DNA from: Dicaeum eximium
Taxonomy: Eukaryota > Chordata > Aves > Passeriformes > Dicaeidae
Direction: 5' to 3'
Assembly: GCA_013396995.1 (NCBI GenBank)
Contig: VWZP01005531.1
Coordinates: forward strand, 548,895 to 612,894
Length of the DNA stretch: 64,000 bases
Shown here: positions 52,390 through 63,869 of the stretch, piece by piece
How the letters are laid out: every line of letters begins with the position of its first letter
Numbering within the stretch: the stretch's first letter is position 1
Program-made: the position numbers and the translations under genes
Notes under the pieces: model-generated
The model's database searches: none
Told to the model about the DNA's origin: nothing
Seen by the model: the letters and a program-made list of their open reading frames with translations, nothing else

Positions 52390-54048
52390 ATAAATGAGAC
52401 TGGGCATCTGATGACAAATGACATGGAGAAGTCTGATGTACTCAGCGACGTTGCTCCTTAAATTTTCCCTGCCAACTGAATTTCCGACGTTTCTCAAGCC
52501 CCTGAATATAAAGGCAGGGACTCCATTGTAGGAGCAGACCAGATTCAAGGCTATATCAGGAACCTGGACATAGACAAGTCTGTGGAAGCTGACAAAATGC
52601 ATCCCAGGGTCCTGAGGGAACTGACAGATATAGGCAGCTCTCTATCACTTCTGAAAAGTCATGACAGTCAAGCAAAATCCCCAGTGTCTGGAAAAGGGGA
52701 AACATTGCACCCATTTATAAAATGTGTTAAAATGGATACTCGGAGAACTGTCAACCAGTCAGCCTCTGTACCTAGGAAGTTCGTGAAACTAGTTTCTCCT
52801 GGAAGTTATGCCAAAGAATATGAATGACAAGGATGTATATTAAGGAAAGTAAACTTGGTGTCATGAAGGGCAAATCATACCTGACCAGCCTGGTGGCCTT
52901 CTACAGAGGAGTGGCTCTATTGGTAGATGAGGGAAGAGCTTCTGATGTAACCTACCTGGCCAATGACAAAGTTCTACACAACACCTTTGTCTCTAAATTA
53001 GAGAAATATGGGTTTGATGCATGAATTGTTAGATGGATAAGGATTGACTGGACAGCCATGCCCAAAGAGTGATTGGCTCAAAGTCCAGATGGAGATCCAA
53101 ATGGAGATGAGTGTTGTCCTTCAGGGGTATTGGAACAAGTACAGTTAAATGTCTATATTAATGACCTAGAGTGTGAGGTTGAGTGCACTCTTAGCAAATT
53201 TGTGGAATGAAACCAAGCTGAGTGATGTTGTCGGTATGACTGAGGGAAAGGACACCATCCAGAGAGATGTAGATAGGCTTGAGGAGTGGTTGCATGTAAA
53301 CCTCATGAAGTTCAACAAATCCAAGTGTAAGGTCCATCACCTGGGTTGGGGCGATCCCCAGTAGCAGTACAAAGTGGGGGATGAATAGATTGAAAGCAAA
53401 GAAGGGCTTGGGGATATTGGCAGATGAAAACTTATGTAAGAGCCAGCAATGTACAGTTGCAGCTGAGAAAGCCAGTAGGATCCTGGAATGCATAAAAAGC
53501 AGCATGGCCAGCAGGTCATGGGAGGTCACACTGGCCCTCTACTCTGCTGTCCTTAGACCTGGTATGGAGCTCTGAGTCCAGCTCAGCAGAAGAAAGACAT
53601 TGATATGTGGGAGTTTGTCGACATGGGGGCCATGGAAATAATTAGAGAGCTTCTCCCTTTCATAAAGAGAAGCTGAAAGGGTTGGCATGGTTTATCTTGG
53701 AAAAAAAGGCTCCAGACAGACTGTATATAGCAGCCTTTCCATAATTAAAAGGTGCCTACAAGAAAGATAAAGAAATACTTTTTACCAGAGCATATACTGA
53801 TAGTATGAGAGGAACATTTTCAACCTAAAGAGGGTAGATTTAGATTACACAAAAAGAATAAATTCTAGAATAGACTGCCCAGAGAAGCTGTAAATACCCC
53901 ACCCCTGGAAGTGTTTAGGGTCAAGTTGGACAGAGCATTGAGGAATCTGGTTTGTTGAAATGTGTCCCTGCCTGTGGGATGGGATTGGACTAGGTGATCT
54001 TTAAAGGTCTCTTCTGACCCAAACCATTCCCTGGTTCATTGATTCTAT
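52390..54048 (+). mobile_element. CR1 retrotransposon with broken ORF2, to the 3' end
   Basis: Consecutive plus-strand frames carry pieces of the CR1 ORF2 reverse transcriptase in order: KMHPRVLRELTD (52615), then KGKSYLTSLVAFYRGVALLVDEGR (52870-52940), where the YLDFSKAFD-type catalytic block has decayed. Further on come LSKFVE (53195), RDVDRLEEWLHVNLMKFNKSKC (53265-53330), ADENLCKSQQCTVAAEKASRILECI and ASRSWEVTLALYSAVLRPG (53530-53570). The C-terminal part and 3' UTR follow, ending GGGATTGGACTAGGTGATCT...TTCATTGATTCTATTA. At least four frameshifts or stops separate the pieces. The N-terminal endonuclease part is missing, so the copy is dead and 5' truncated. Confidence 0.92.
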
Positions 54049-54050
54049 TA

Positions 54051-54055
54051 TCTGT
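54051..54055. repeat. Target-site duplication TCTGT (left)
   Basis: Identical to 54721-54725; lies between the CR1 tail and the LTR. Confidence 0.75.
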
Positions 54056-54720
54056 TGCCCTGGGGTGACTTTCTGATGCTTGCATCCCAATTGTCTGTTC
54101 TGTTTATGGTGGTTATTAAATTCTGCACCCTTAAAACTAGATCTGAGAGTGAAGGGGGCGGGGGGAGAAGGAGAAGCGGTGGAATGTCTGAGGCGGTTGT
54201 TTTCAAAATATAAAGATAAGAGTTTCAGCTTTCTCTTCTCCCAGACTGTGTTGTCTGCAGCATGGATGGACAGCAGAAGAGAGCTCTCCTTTGCCTTTTA
54301 GTTAGTTTTTTAGCTGGTTGAGGCAGGCAAGTTCCCCGGACTGTGGCTGTTCTTTTTCTTGGGACTGTTCAAACCTGCTTTGGACTGAAAACCCAGAACA
54401 CCGGGAGCCTGTGTCCTACTGGGGCCTGTGACACTGCATTCCAGCGCTGGAGGGACTGATAAGAAACTGAGTAAGCCGAGCTACACCCCACAACAAGGAC
54501 TTTCTGAATTTGCCATTTCTTCAGAACAGCAAGAAGTTTTATTGTTTAATATTATTCATTTTTTATGCTTGTGAATACTTTGCTTGTTAAATAAACAGGT
54601 TTTTCCACTTTTCTCCAAGGAAATCTTTTCTTGAACCAGTAAGGGGAGGGGCCTCTTGAATCTGCTTTCTAGAGGGACCCCCTTGGAAGTTTCCTCCCAA
54701 ATTGGCCCTAAACCAGGACA
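54056..54720 (+). mobile_element. Solo ERVL-type LTR, 5-bp duplication
   Basis: The element starts TGCCCTGGGG and ends AAACCAGGACA; the outer eight bases form an inverted repeat with one mismatch (TGCCCTGG against TGTCCTGG). TCTGT flanks both sides (54051-54055 and 54721-54725). A TATA-like AATATAAAGATAAG occurs near 54209 and a canonical AATAAA at 54590-54595, giving U3-R-U5 order on the plus strand. This is antisense to the presumed host gene. Length is 665 bp with no internal genes, so it is a solo LTR. It inserted within a few bases of the CR1 3' end. The plus frame 54080-54301 and minus frame 54556-54750 are by-products. Confidence 0.87.
54590..54595 (+). terminator. Polyadenylation signal of the LTR
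   Basis: Canonical AATAAA, 125 bp before the LTR 3' end, with a T-rich stretch after it. It could end transcripts running rightwards only. Confidence 0.6.
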
Positions 54721-54725
54721 TCTGT
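54721..54725. repeat. Target-site duplication TCTGT (right)
   Basis: Identical to 54051-54055 and abuts the LTR. Confidence 0.75.
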
Positions 54726-55159
54726 AAAGCAGAAAAAAGTAGTAATACAATCTACTATATCACTGTAGTTGGGTTGAATCCTTTTTGGCCTTATAAATTA
54801 TGAATATGTAGATTTGGGAGCATAATTCATGCACAGAATTCCTCTGACACAGTTTTTTCCATATGAATAAAACCTATGCACTGTACTGACCTAAAGTCTA
54901 ATATTGCATTTTATGAACAGAGTTAATAAAAATATTCCTTATAATGATATCCTAATAACTGTGTTTTGAAAAAATAAATCCTAACTTCATTCATAATATC
55001 TGATTATCTGATTTAACAGGCCAGGATTATGGCACAGCAATTAAGCAGTGAAGGAATTTCAATTGAGTTATTACCTGTGTACCTAGCTTTCACAAACAGA
55101 TGAATTAATCAGGAATCAATGAAGACAATCTCCCTCAGTTTCAGGCTCAGGAAATTACT
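54726..55159. other. AT-rich non-coding DNA, nothing recognised
   Basis: No gene or repeat was recognised. Confidence 0.5.
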
Positions 55160-55640
55160 CAATGTGGTGATGAATCAATGAGAATCCAAGAGAAGCCAGT
55201 GGAGTCAGTTTATTGCTGGAGGAAAGGGTAGGGAGAGGGCAGAGAGTAGGGAGTAAGATGACTAATAAAATCAGAAAGGAGGCATGTGAGAAATGGCAAA
55301 TTAATTAGGAGCAGAAGCAAACGGGTGTGTGATCTGGTGGTATATATTTTTGGAAAAAGGTTGGAACAGTAAGGGATACCTTCTCCTATCTAGAGGGAAT
55401 TCTGCTATCATTTCTAACAGCTTGGCTGTACCGGAGAGTAAGCAGGTAGGACATTCATCATATAACTGACAGTATGCCCAGTAGCATAATTTTTTGGATG
55501 TAAAACCAAAGGAAAGAACATTAGAGAGTACAGCTTGCTGAAGCTTGGGACCATGTATCCAGCAGAGCCTGTCCTGTACAGGATATGCTTCTGACTCCAT
55601 TTCTCACAGAAGCTTTCTCTTTTCCTAATGCAATGCTAAT
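55160..55640 (-). mobile_element. Possible LTR-derived sequence
   Basis: A less AT-rich patch with GGAGTCAGTTTATTGCTGGA (minus GCAATAAAC supplies a poly(A)-like signal), a purine-rich GGAAAGGGTAGGGAGAGGGC tract and CTGTACAGGATATGCTTCTG. The layout resembles the 45783 LTR, but no TG...CA ends with a duplication could be set. The 99-codon minus frame 55301-55600 has no known domain. Confidence 0.35.
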
Positions 55641-57584
55641 GCTGTGGACAGGGCAATCTACTCCCTATGACTCCATTCCTCAGCAGAAAAATAAATAGGT
55701 TACTGTTATTGTGTGGGAGACAACCTCAACCTTTGTTCAGCACATTCCTCTGCCTTTTTTACCCATAGCCTAGAACAATGCTGGATTTTTTTTTTTCAAG
55801 ATATTTGAATTTTTATCTGTATTCAGGGGAAAAAAGTATCTACAAACCCTTCTATGTTTCGCTGAAAATGTTGGCAGAGTCTAACGAGTTAAGGAAGATA
55901 TCTGTGTTTGAAACCTGGGTCAACAGGGTGTAAATTCAGGTTTTTTGTTTTCCTGTGTGTTGGTTTGCTATTTGAGGTTTTTTTGTTTGGTTGGTTTTGG
56001 GGTTTATTTTGCTTTTCCCCAACCACAGTATTCCTTCTATTCCCATAAGCTGAGTAAAAGCACATACCAATCTAATTGCATTTCGAAGTGTGTTCCAAGA
56101 CTTTTACACCAACAATACTTAAAACCAGTCATATGACATTAAATTATATGAAAACCTTGAATATATTGAGGTTGCCTTTCCTGCTGTGTTTGCATTAGGC
56201 CCTTAGACAATAATTCTCCCATTTCTTCTGTGGCAAAGCTTCCATTACAGACCTTCTGCAGCCCCTTATGGAAACAGGCCCTTGCAGTCACCTCAGTTCA
56301 TCTGCTGATCATGTGTATTACCTCCCTATAAATTCCAGGTTTTCATTGGGTTCTCAGTAAATACCAGTTTAAGTATTGTATACAAGTATACAAGATGATT
56401 AAGCAATCAATAAGAGACCTTTTTATCAATATTTAGGTGATTCAAGAAACCCAGACAGTGGCACCCCTCTAAATTTGATGAAAAAAAAAGTTTATTTTTT
56501 TCAGTCAGATTATTCCTACATTGTAGAAACATAAAGTAGAAATGTAGCATGTGTATAGCTGACTTCCTTGGGCAAAGGTTCCAAATACTAAATGGTATAG
56601 CAGTTTTACAAAATCAAACAGAATGTTTATGCTATATTTAGACAGCCAATAATTTCTGCAAGAAAAATTACTTTCCATTTAAGCAGGGACTTAAATATTC
56701 TAGATACAAATAATAAATGTTCATTCAAAAACATCATATTTGTTTGTAGGACAGAAAATCCTTTGGTTAGAACAGTTCAAATGTTTTCTGGCTTCTCAAA
56801 AGTATTTTTAGCTGCTTTTTTATTTACATGTTGAAAGATGTAACCCAACTTGAGCTTTTACCAATACAAATGCAAAACTGGCAACAAAGTTCCTAGCTAT
56901 GCTGAGTCGATTTTAGTCACTGATTTATTTAAAACATATTTTTGGAGTGCAAACACAGCTTAAAATAAAATATTTGATAAATATTTCAAATGGTGATAAA
57001 TATTAACATCAAGCAACGAACTGTGTGTGTAAATAAGTTTGCCAGTTCCTCAATGGACTTAGCATAACCACTTGCTTAAGTTAAATGTCTGAAAGAACCG
57101 TATCTCCACCAGGAGATTGTAAAGTCAAAAAATCTCTTGACTTTTTTAAGCAGAGGAAAGTAGTAAATGTGAATGTCAATATCCTTTCCTGCTCTGAATT
57201 ATCTGCTGTTCAACGTTAAAGACCCAATCAGAAAAGGCTGGCTACTACTACAGTGAGTGAATAGTGAGACAATTTCTGAGGTAGGAAAGGTCTCAGCTTC
57301 GTAAAGCTGTTTTAAAATTGCAGAACTATCAAAATCAAGTGCCCAAGTTCTTTGTAAATGTTAAGCATAGGACTTGGGAATTCTTTTATTATATTTGTGA
57401 TGTCTTCAAAGTTGGAAATGCAAGTGGCTCAAAAGATTTGATTACAGATTACTGCAATTTTCTACATCACCAAATTTAGAGATTTGACATGTTTTTCAAT
57501 TAACTGGTGGTCTCGGATTATCTACCTGTACAATGCCAATGAAGTTGCTGGATAAATGAAGTGCAATGCAGATAAAATCAAAGG

Positions 57585-57618
57585 CAGACTTCAGCCTTCA
57601 TTCAAAGGCTGAAGTCTG
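57585..57618. repeat. Perfect 14-bp inverted repeat (hairpin)
   Basis: Arms 57585-57598 (CAGACTTCAGCCTT) and 57605-57618 are perfect reverse complements around a 6-base loop CATTCA. Outside the arms, AAAGG (57580-57584) could pair with CCTTT after a 5-base bulge. Confidence 0.9.
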
Positions 57619-58212
57619 AAGAACCTTTTTAATAATATCTAGTTTTTCATACCAATAGACTGAATCATGAACTCATGACAAAAAACATAACCACACTGTT
57701 CCTAAAATTGGTGTCACAACTTCCATTTCCTTCAGTGCAAGAAGGCTCAAGCTAGCAGACTGCTTTCTTTATCCTATAGGTCTTCCTGATCTTTTAAAGA
57801 AGGATCTCATCTCTATGTGGATTTTGGAAATAATGCTATAATTTTAAATTATTTGAAATTGTTAAGAATAACAAATTGCAAAGGCATTCATCATTTCATC
57901 TGATGAAGAAGACTCCTATTGCTTTTCTAACACTTCCTAGTTGTAGTTTCCTAGTTGTGTGGAACACATTTGCAAGTCCATGGGCTTTTGTAAGAGGAGC
58001 ATGACAGCTATTCAGGACATAGACATGGGTAGGGGACACACCCATGTTCCACCAAAATTTAACTAGTTATCTTATTTTGACCTATGAGTCAGATCATTCA
58101 GAGCAAGGTCAGCTTTCGAAAATCTAGAAATAAGAAAATGCAGAAATTCCCCCTTGGTTTGTGCATAGTTTGTTATTGTCCCAAACATTAAAAGTATTAC
58201 AGTCTTAAAAGC

Positions 58213-58256
58213 TCCTGAATATTGTGATAAACATTCCTGAATATTGTGATAAACAC
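58213..58256. repeat. Tandem duplication, 22 bp x 2
   Basis: The unit begins TCCTGAATATTGTGATAAAC; the copies at 58213-58234 and 58235-58256 differ only at the last base. Confidence 0.9.
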
Positions 58257-59013
58257 TAAACAGTAAACATGAGATCTGACAATTTTAAAGACTTAGAGAT
58301 CCAAGTTAAAAGTCCTGAAGAACTTCTATAGGAAAATCTACTGTCTGTAACAGATCCATTGTAATGTGAGTTATTCAAGAAGAGGTATAGTCTGATGTCT
58401 AATGCATTATAAATAATAATTTCCTATCACAACTGCAGCAACAGAAATAGTCTCCTGTGTTAAAAGTACCTGAGTGTAAAAAGAAAAAAAAATCTTATCT
58501 CCTTGCAAAAGAAACAACCAATCTTCAGAAACAAGTTTTCAATTTGTAGTCTTTAACTTCACCTTCAAACTTTCTTTCAGACTGGACTACTTATTAACAA
58601 ACATTTTATGCCTTATTTCATATTATTGCACCAGAATTAAAGAAAAACAAACAAACAAACAAAAAAAGAAAAAAGCCAAAGACAAACTAAACACACAAGC
58701 AAAGCAGAAACAGCCCAAGGAAAAGCCAGTTTTTAAAACAGTAGTTCAATGACATTTATAATTAATTCAATGCCCACTGACACCGAACTTTGAATCAGAC
58801 CTCCTGTATCTAGATGAATGTCTGCAATTAGGTTTCGTGCAGTGTTGCATACACAAAAGTTAAATACTCTTTGAAACATTGGATTCTCAGCAGGCTCTAG
58901 CTGCTGTCACCAATTTTGAAATTACGGCAGAGTATTTGATACTGTTTCATTCATTCACATGAAAGTTAACATATTGCTCAAGAAAAAGCCAGTTTACTTA
59001 AAGATTCATGATG

Positions 59014-59078
59014 AGTAACTCAATGCAATGCTGTTAAATAATAACAGTAACTCAGTAACTCAGTGCAATGTTGTTAAA
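59014..59078. repeat. Direct repeat, 25 bp, spaced 40 bp
   Basis: 59014-59038 and 59054-59078 both read AGTAACTCARTGCAATG followed by YTGTTAAA, with two differences. Confidence 0.85.
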
Positions 59079-62025
59079 ACAATCACTTGTCTGTTGAACC
59101 TGAATTTTATTATGTAGTGATGAATAGCACCTAAATAATAATACAATTATATAATGACAGATGTAAATTTTGTTCTAATTTCTAGCTAAAGTGTTCTAAA
59201 ATAACAAAAGAGAAAGCATATGTTTAATGTTATGAAATTCCATGAACTTGAAAGAAAGCTAGGCCCTCAGTTTAAAAGTTTATTATATTTTTAAGTGCTT
59301 TGACACCAAAGGTAAAAAAAAATTATTAAATGTTGAATGTACATGAAAATGGTTTGGTATACTTGAAACTAAATTCTGTGGGACCGCTGAATTAACCCCA
59401 AGACAACAGGATCTAAAATAATAAATGTTAATCAGTTATTATATTTTTTAAAAAAATGAATTTGCCAGATTTCCAAAAATATCATTATGTCTGAGACATT
59501 ATCTGGAAGAGAAGTACTCCCCACGTGTGAAACTAATAGAATATATGACACCCCATATGCCCAACATAGGCATACAACTTTCACCAGACCAGATAGCTCA
59601 GACCTCCATCCAACCTGGCCTCTTAAAAAGTATGTTTTTTACAGTGCCTTGCTCTTTCAAAAGGGACATTACTCTTTTTCAATACTTTTCCCCGGAAAAT
59701 CTGGGCGCCATGCAGTCAAAGGTAAAAGCTGCATATTTTTTCTTTTACATATCCTAATGATTTACTATACATGCTCCCCATTTGATTCCTGCACCAAGTC
59801 TGGTAAAATGGGTTCAAACTTCAATTTGAGTGGTGATATGGGACATACTACAAAAGTATGACAAGTATCAGAACTAGAAGTTTTAATAGTTCTGTTCTGA
59901 TCAGGTTTGCCTTGCATAAAAACAGACACAATGAAAAAAAAAAAACCCCAACCAAAAACCCTAGCTGTGAAAGAGAATTACTTGTAAAGTGAATTCCTTT
60001 CACAGAGAAAGAGACAATCCTATAATTAATACCTTTAACATTCTTATTAAGTAACAAGGTTGCTGCTCTGTGGTTTTGGGCTTTTTATAGGAGTACAAAT
60101 GAGAGTTAGTCTACCTATATTCATATTCTTATCATTCCATCTTAGTCACATAAAAGACTATAAAGCACTAAATTTGTATTTTCCGTGTTACTTTTTATCT
60201 TGTGATGACCTCTCCTGGTTGAGCTGTTCATTAGCCTTGATTCCAGAAGGGTGTTTTCATCCCTCCATGCTTAATAAAAAAAAAAAAAAATTTGCAGGAA
60301 TATGAAGAATTTTTTGCCAGCGTATGAAAACATGACCACGAATAGAATTGACAGTAAGAGCTGAGAATTAATGTGTGTGATATTGTATCACAGGGTATGT
60401 TTATTATACCACAGGATGGGCTTTCAACACCCACTTCATCTAGAGATTAAACTAAATGAGATTTTCAACACGATCGCTTCTGAATCAGTATTACTGAGAG
60501 ATTCCATTTTAATGACAGAGATAGATTTACTTTGCAAAGTAAACAAACATTTGAGATACAGTATATTCACATAAGCAATGTCCAATCCTATTCTTTCTGA
60601 AAACTATATATTTTTCTATGCCAGCACAAGTAAGCTGTAAGAAAATACTGAATAGCAAGCTCATATATAGAGATTTGTAATTCACTGTACACTGTACACC
60701 ATAAGACTTGCATACTTCCTAAAAAATACTGCAAATAATAAATTTGATGTTGTTAATTACTTCAAACCGAAACATAAAGTAACAATGGAGGAGAAAATGA
60801 AATAGTGGTTGGAAATAAGTTTTATATCAAAGTTGCATTTCACACAGGTTTTAATTGTTTCAGAAATATTCCCAATATAAAGTTCAAAATCAACAGAGGG
60901 AAAGAAAAAAAAAAGATGAAAACTAGGTACATCATCTTGTCAACAGAGAACAAAAGTCTCCAATCCCATTCACAATCAGTTGCACACAAAGTTACAAACA
61001 ACCCCCGACATAATAGAATACAGTGACCAGTTTGTATAGCAAAGCATGCAACAGAATAACCAGCAAAGTGGTGCACCAAAACATTGTGACACAGCACTGA
61101 AGTTCCCACTGTGGTACCAGATCCCAAACACTTGTAAGCCTTTACAAGAATTTTCAGTGTGTGCTGTAATGTGAACAATCCTTTTGTAAATTTAAGGCTG
61201 ACATGTACTTCTAGCTATATTTATGTTTCTAGTAAACAAATCTAGCTCCATTTCACTTTCAGAAGTGAGTCAGAAATATAATGAAATGCCACTCACTACA
61301 TAAGGAGTATAATGTATAAGCTCTTGGAAGGTGAATAAATATAAAGAAATTTTTGAATAGCCAGTCATCAAGATGGGAATGTATATGAGTAAACTGTAAT
61401 TAAGATTATATATATCCTCCATTCCTGGAATTTCTGGTGATAGTGATGTTACCACAAACATTAACTTCTCAACTAACTTCTTTTAAAAGTTAAAGATTTG
61501 TTAGTCGGGAAATCAGATAACTCACTGTAGGTAATTTTCAAGTTAAACTACAGCAATTAGTTGCTGAGTGACAAAAACAAACAAAAATGTTCCAAAACCT
61601 TGTTAGAGAAAAGCAGGGACTTTCTTTTCAAAGAACAGATTTCTGACAACATAAATCATGAATCCTGTCCCCCACACATTCCTATTATGCAGAGCCTGAA
61701 AGATGACCATGAAGAAATAATTTTCCTAAGAAAACTTATATAGTTGGTCAAAACTAAGAAGTAAACCTCAGGATCAATACTTCTCCTAATTCAAAGGTAG
61801 GAAAACAACTGAACATCCTGCAGCCTCTGAGACCTAGATAACAATGAAGACACTGCTGTGCGTATTTGTGGACACACAAACAAATATACAAGTTCAAGTA
61901 AATCCTGGAATAACACTTGTTTTTCTATAGGTATAAGATGATAACAGATAGAAACCCACTAAGAAAGCATAGCAATGCTCCAATTCCCTAATCATTGCAT
62001 TGTTCATTCCAACCCCCAAGGAAAC

Positions 62026-62046
62026 AATGAAATAAATAAATAAATA
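62026..62046. repeat. Short (AAAT)n microsatellite
   Basis: Four tandem AAAT units within AAATAAATAAATAAATAG. Confidence 0.75.
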
Positions 62047-63154
62047 GAGTGGTCTACATAGATCTCTATGCAGTATATGCACTACATTCTGTGGCAATTC
62101 CGTGCTTGGTCAGTAGAATCAACCCCCATTCACATGTATACAATCCCAGCACATCTATCCATAACATTTCAGGACACTTCCTTCCTCTATAAACAGCCGA
62201 TGAAGCCAGCAGTATGATGATGATACTATAAAAATGTACTGTTTCATTTCAGTATGTATTTCAAAAATACTTGGCAATTGGCAAATGTTTTACATGGTCT
62301 GATGAGAAACAACTAAATACTTAAGACTGACATCTACTTGCAGAATGTTTTGCTCAAAACTACAGCTCAGTGCAATGTTAAATATTTTATCTAATATCCA
62401 CTGAAATCAATTAATATGCTCTCATTTTTTTACTGATAGCAGAATAGGATTCTGTACAGGTGCTCTACAGCCCTCTGGTCTGAAGTTCAGCATTTCAGCA
62501 GATATCTGATCATTTCTCTACTATTTCTGCCTTGCTAGGAGGGCAATTGATGGTCTCCTCTAAAATACCTTTGCTCATTCTATTATGGGCAGCAAAACTT
62601 CACTCTCAAGAAAAGCTGTCCTGGCTCAGTTCCCTCTCATCAACTCACAATCATTCTTTCCTCTTCAAATGAGACAGAATTTTCTCTTGCTGCTCCTCGC
62701 TAAAACACTAGTTATGGAAACTGCTCACATCTCGTCTTTTCCCTCACAAAACTGTGGAAGTGAAGTACTTCCAAATGCAAATTGCATTTGGAATGAGGAA
62801 GGTGGGAAAAACCAAAACAAGCCAAACTGACCAGCCAAAGAAAAACTATCCCCAAACTTTGAACAGCTCCTGATTCCTTTCCCCCTCTGATTCCATTGCA
62901 AAACCAAGATTATATCACAGAGCAGGTCTCTATCAACTTTCCACACCAGCTACCACTGAAATCACCAAGGAAGATCTGATGGGGAGCACTGCAAATAGTA
63001 TCAGACCTCAGTGCACACATACATATACAAAGAAAAATCAAACACAATCAAACACAATATTCATCAGCAAAGCAAAAATAATCAATCTCACAGAGTTGTG
63101 GGAATTTTCCTCTGGCTTAATTCGGAGCTGAATTGTGCGTGTTTCTTAGAAAAG

Positions 63155-63166
63155 GGTACTTACGAG
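63155..63166 (-). other. 5' splice donor of the first coding exon
   Basis: On the minus strand the sequence reads CTC then GTAAGTACC. The GT is at 63163-63162. GTAAGT matches the vertebrate donor consensus at all six intron positions. The last exon base is the C at 63164. The intron would run leftwards across the window. Confidence 0.62.
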
Positions 63167-63260
63167 ATGCAGGCAGAGCAGTCCTGGCTCTGCAGCTAAT
63201 GCTGATGAAAATCCAGAGGAAGAGAGCTGCCCTGCAGCCAGCTCGGGTAACCACAACCAT
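63164..63260 (-). CDS. First coding exon with signal peptide (partial gene)
   Basis: The frame starting at the ATG complementary to 63258-63260 encodes 32 residues beginning MVVVTRAGCR, then a hydrophobic core AALFLWIFISI, then a polar, small-residue stretch ending ALPAS. This n/h/c layout is that of a cleavable signal peptide, so the product is probably secreted or a membrane protein with an extracellular N-terminus. The start has A at -3 and G at +4, and an in-frame TGA lies two codons upstream, which fixes this start. The coding part is 97 nt and breaks after the first base of codon 33 at a consensus donor, giving a phase 1 junction as is common after signal-peptide exons of modular extracellular proteins. 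I do not recognise the protein and did not find the next exon in the window. The signal peptide, start and donor are seen directly; that it is a real gene is inference. A different frame over the same bases is also open but has no signal peptide. Confidence 0.62.
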
Positions 63261-63796
63261 CCTTCACTTCCCGGCTCCCTGTACTCCAAATGCCAGCCGC
63301 AGAAGACCTGCTTTTCTTCACTTTGCTGCCCTTCGCTCTCTCTCCTCTTCCTCGGAGGAGGTGTCAAGGAGGTAAAGGGGGCAGGGCTTTACCTTGGGGT
63401 AGAAGCCAAACCCCCTCTTCGTCTGCTATCTTTGGGTTTGCAGCAGCAGGATAAGTCCCGGTACTTTTCTTTCTTTTATTTCTCTGTGTTTGTGCGTGTT
63501 TCTGTGCCTCCTTCTCAGAGGAAGGAGGGAAGAAAAAAAGGAAAAAAAAAAAAAAGCCACGAAGTACCAAATAACAAGGATTGTAGAGTAGAAAAATAAA
63601 TAATATTTTAAAAAAAATGAAGAGAAATCCCCCAAAAGACGTGGGAGGAAGGAGGGAAAAGCGAGATGGAGATGAAGAGAAGGAAGAAAGGCGAATAATG
63701 CTGCTAATGCTGCTTTGATGCTACCACTGCAGCTGAGTCTTTCTTCCTGTACAGAGGAGCGCTGCTGAGAGAAGCTTGCAATAACCTCCCCGCTCA

Positions 63797-63808
63797 GATA
63801 TATATACA
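63797..63808 (-). promoter_or_regulatory. TATA-like run
   Basis: On the minus strand the bases read TGTATATATATC. The run lies about 540 bp upstream of the signal-peptide ATG and within the CpG-richer segment. If used, initiation would be expected about 30 bp further along, near 63770. It could instead be a short TA repeat. Confidence 0.3.
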
Positions 63809-63851
63809 GTGTACGCGCACACACAGCCGGGCAGCCAAACACGCAGAAGCA

Positions 63852-63869
63852 GGGAGAAGGGAGGGAGGG
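63852..63869 (+). other. G-quadruplex-type motif in the promoter segment
   Basis: Four GGG runs with loops of 4, 1 and 1 base on the plus strand, which is the template strand for the minus-strand gene. It sits just upstream of the TATA-like run. Confidence 0.65.

Larger units (their letters stand above)
1..63163 (-). other. Presumed first intron (and possibly more) of the minus-strand gene
   Basis: The donor at 63163 opens an intron running leftwards. In the rest of the window I saw no minus-strand open frame with a recognisable domain, and all longer open frames on either strand fall in CR1, LTR or low-complexity DNA. The simplest reading is one very long intron, as seen in many neuronal and cell-surface genes of vertebrates. 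A small second exon (under about 150 bp) could easily be missed by eye. Confidence 0.35.
55641..63163. other. AT-rich intronic-type DNA, no further exon seen
   Basis: No interspersed repeat was recognised in the last 7.5 kb before the exon. Features are a double forkhead-type motif (56968-57009), a hairpin (57585-57618), two short duplications (58213-58256, 59014-59078) and A-rich tracts (58633-58672, 60270-60290). The 124-codon plus frame 59487-59861 has no recognisable domain and is not called. Confidence 0.45.

Noticed and set aside
52582..53575. Series of plus-strand frames with reverse transcriptase-like words
   Set aside because: Not host genes: they are pieces of one decayed CR1 ORF2, listed as a mobile element.
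59487..59861. 124-codon plus-strand open frame
   Set aside because: No recognisable domain, no splice or promoter evidence, and chance frames of this length are expected in 64 kb.
63146..63367. 73-codon minus-strand frame overlapping the first exon
   Set aside because: It has no signal peptide and reads through the splice donor; the other frame has the better start context and an N-terminal hydrophobic core.
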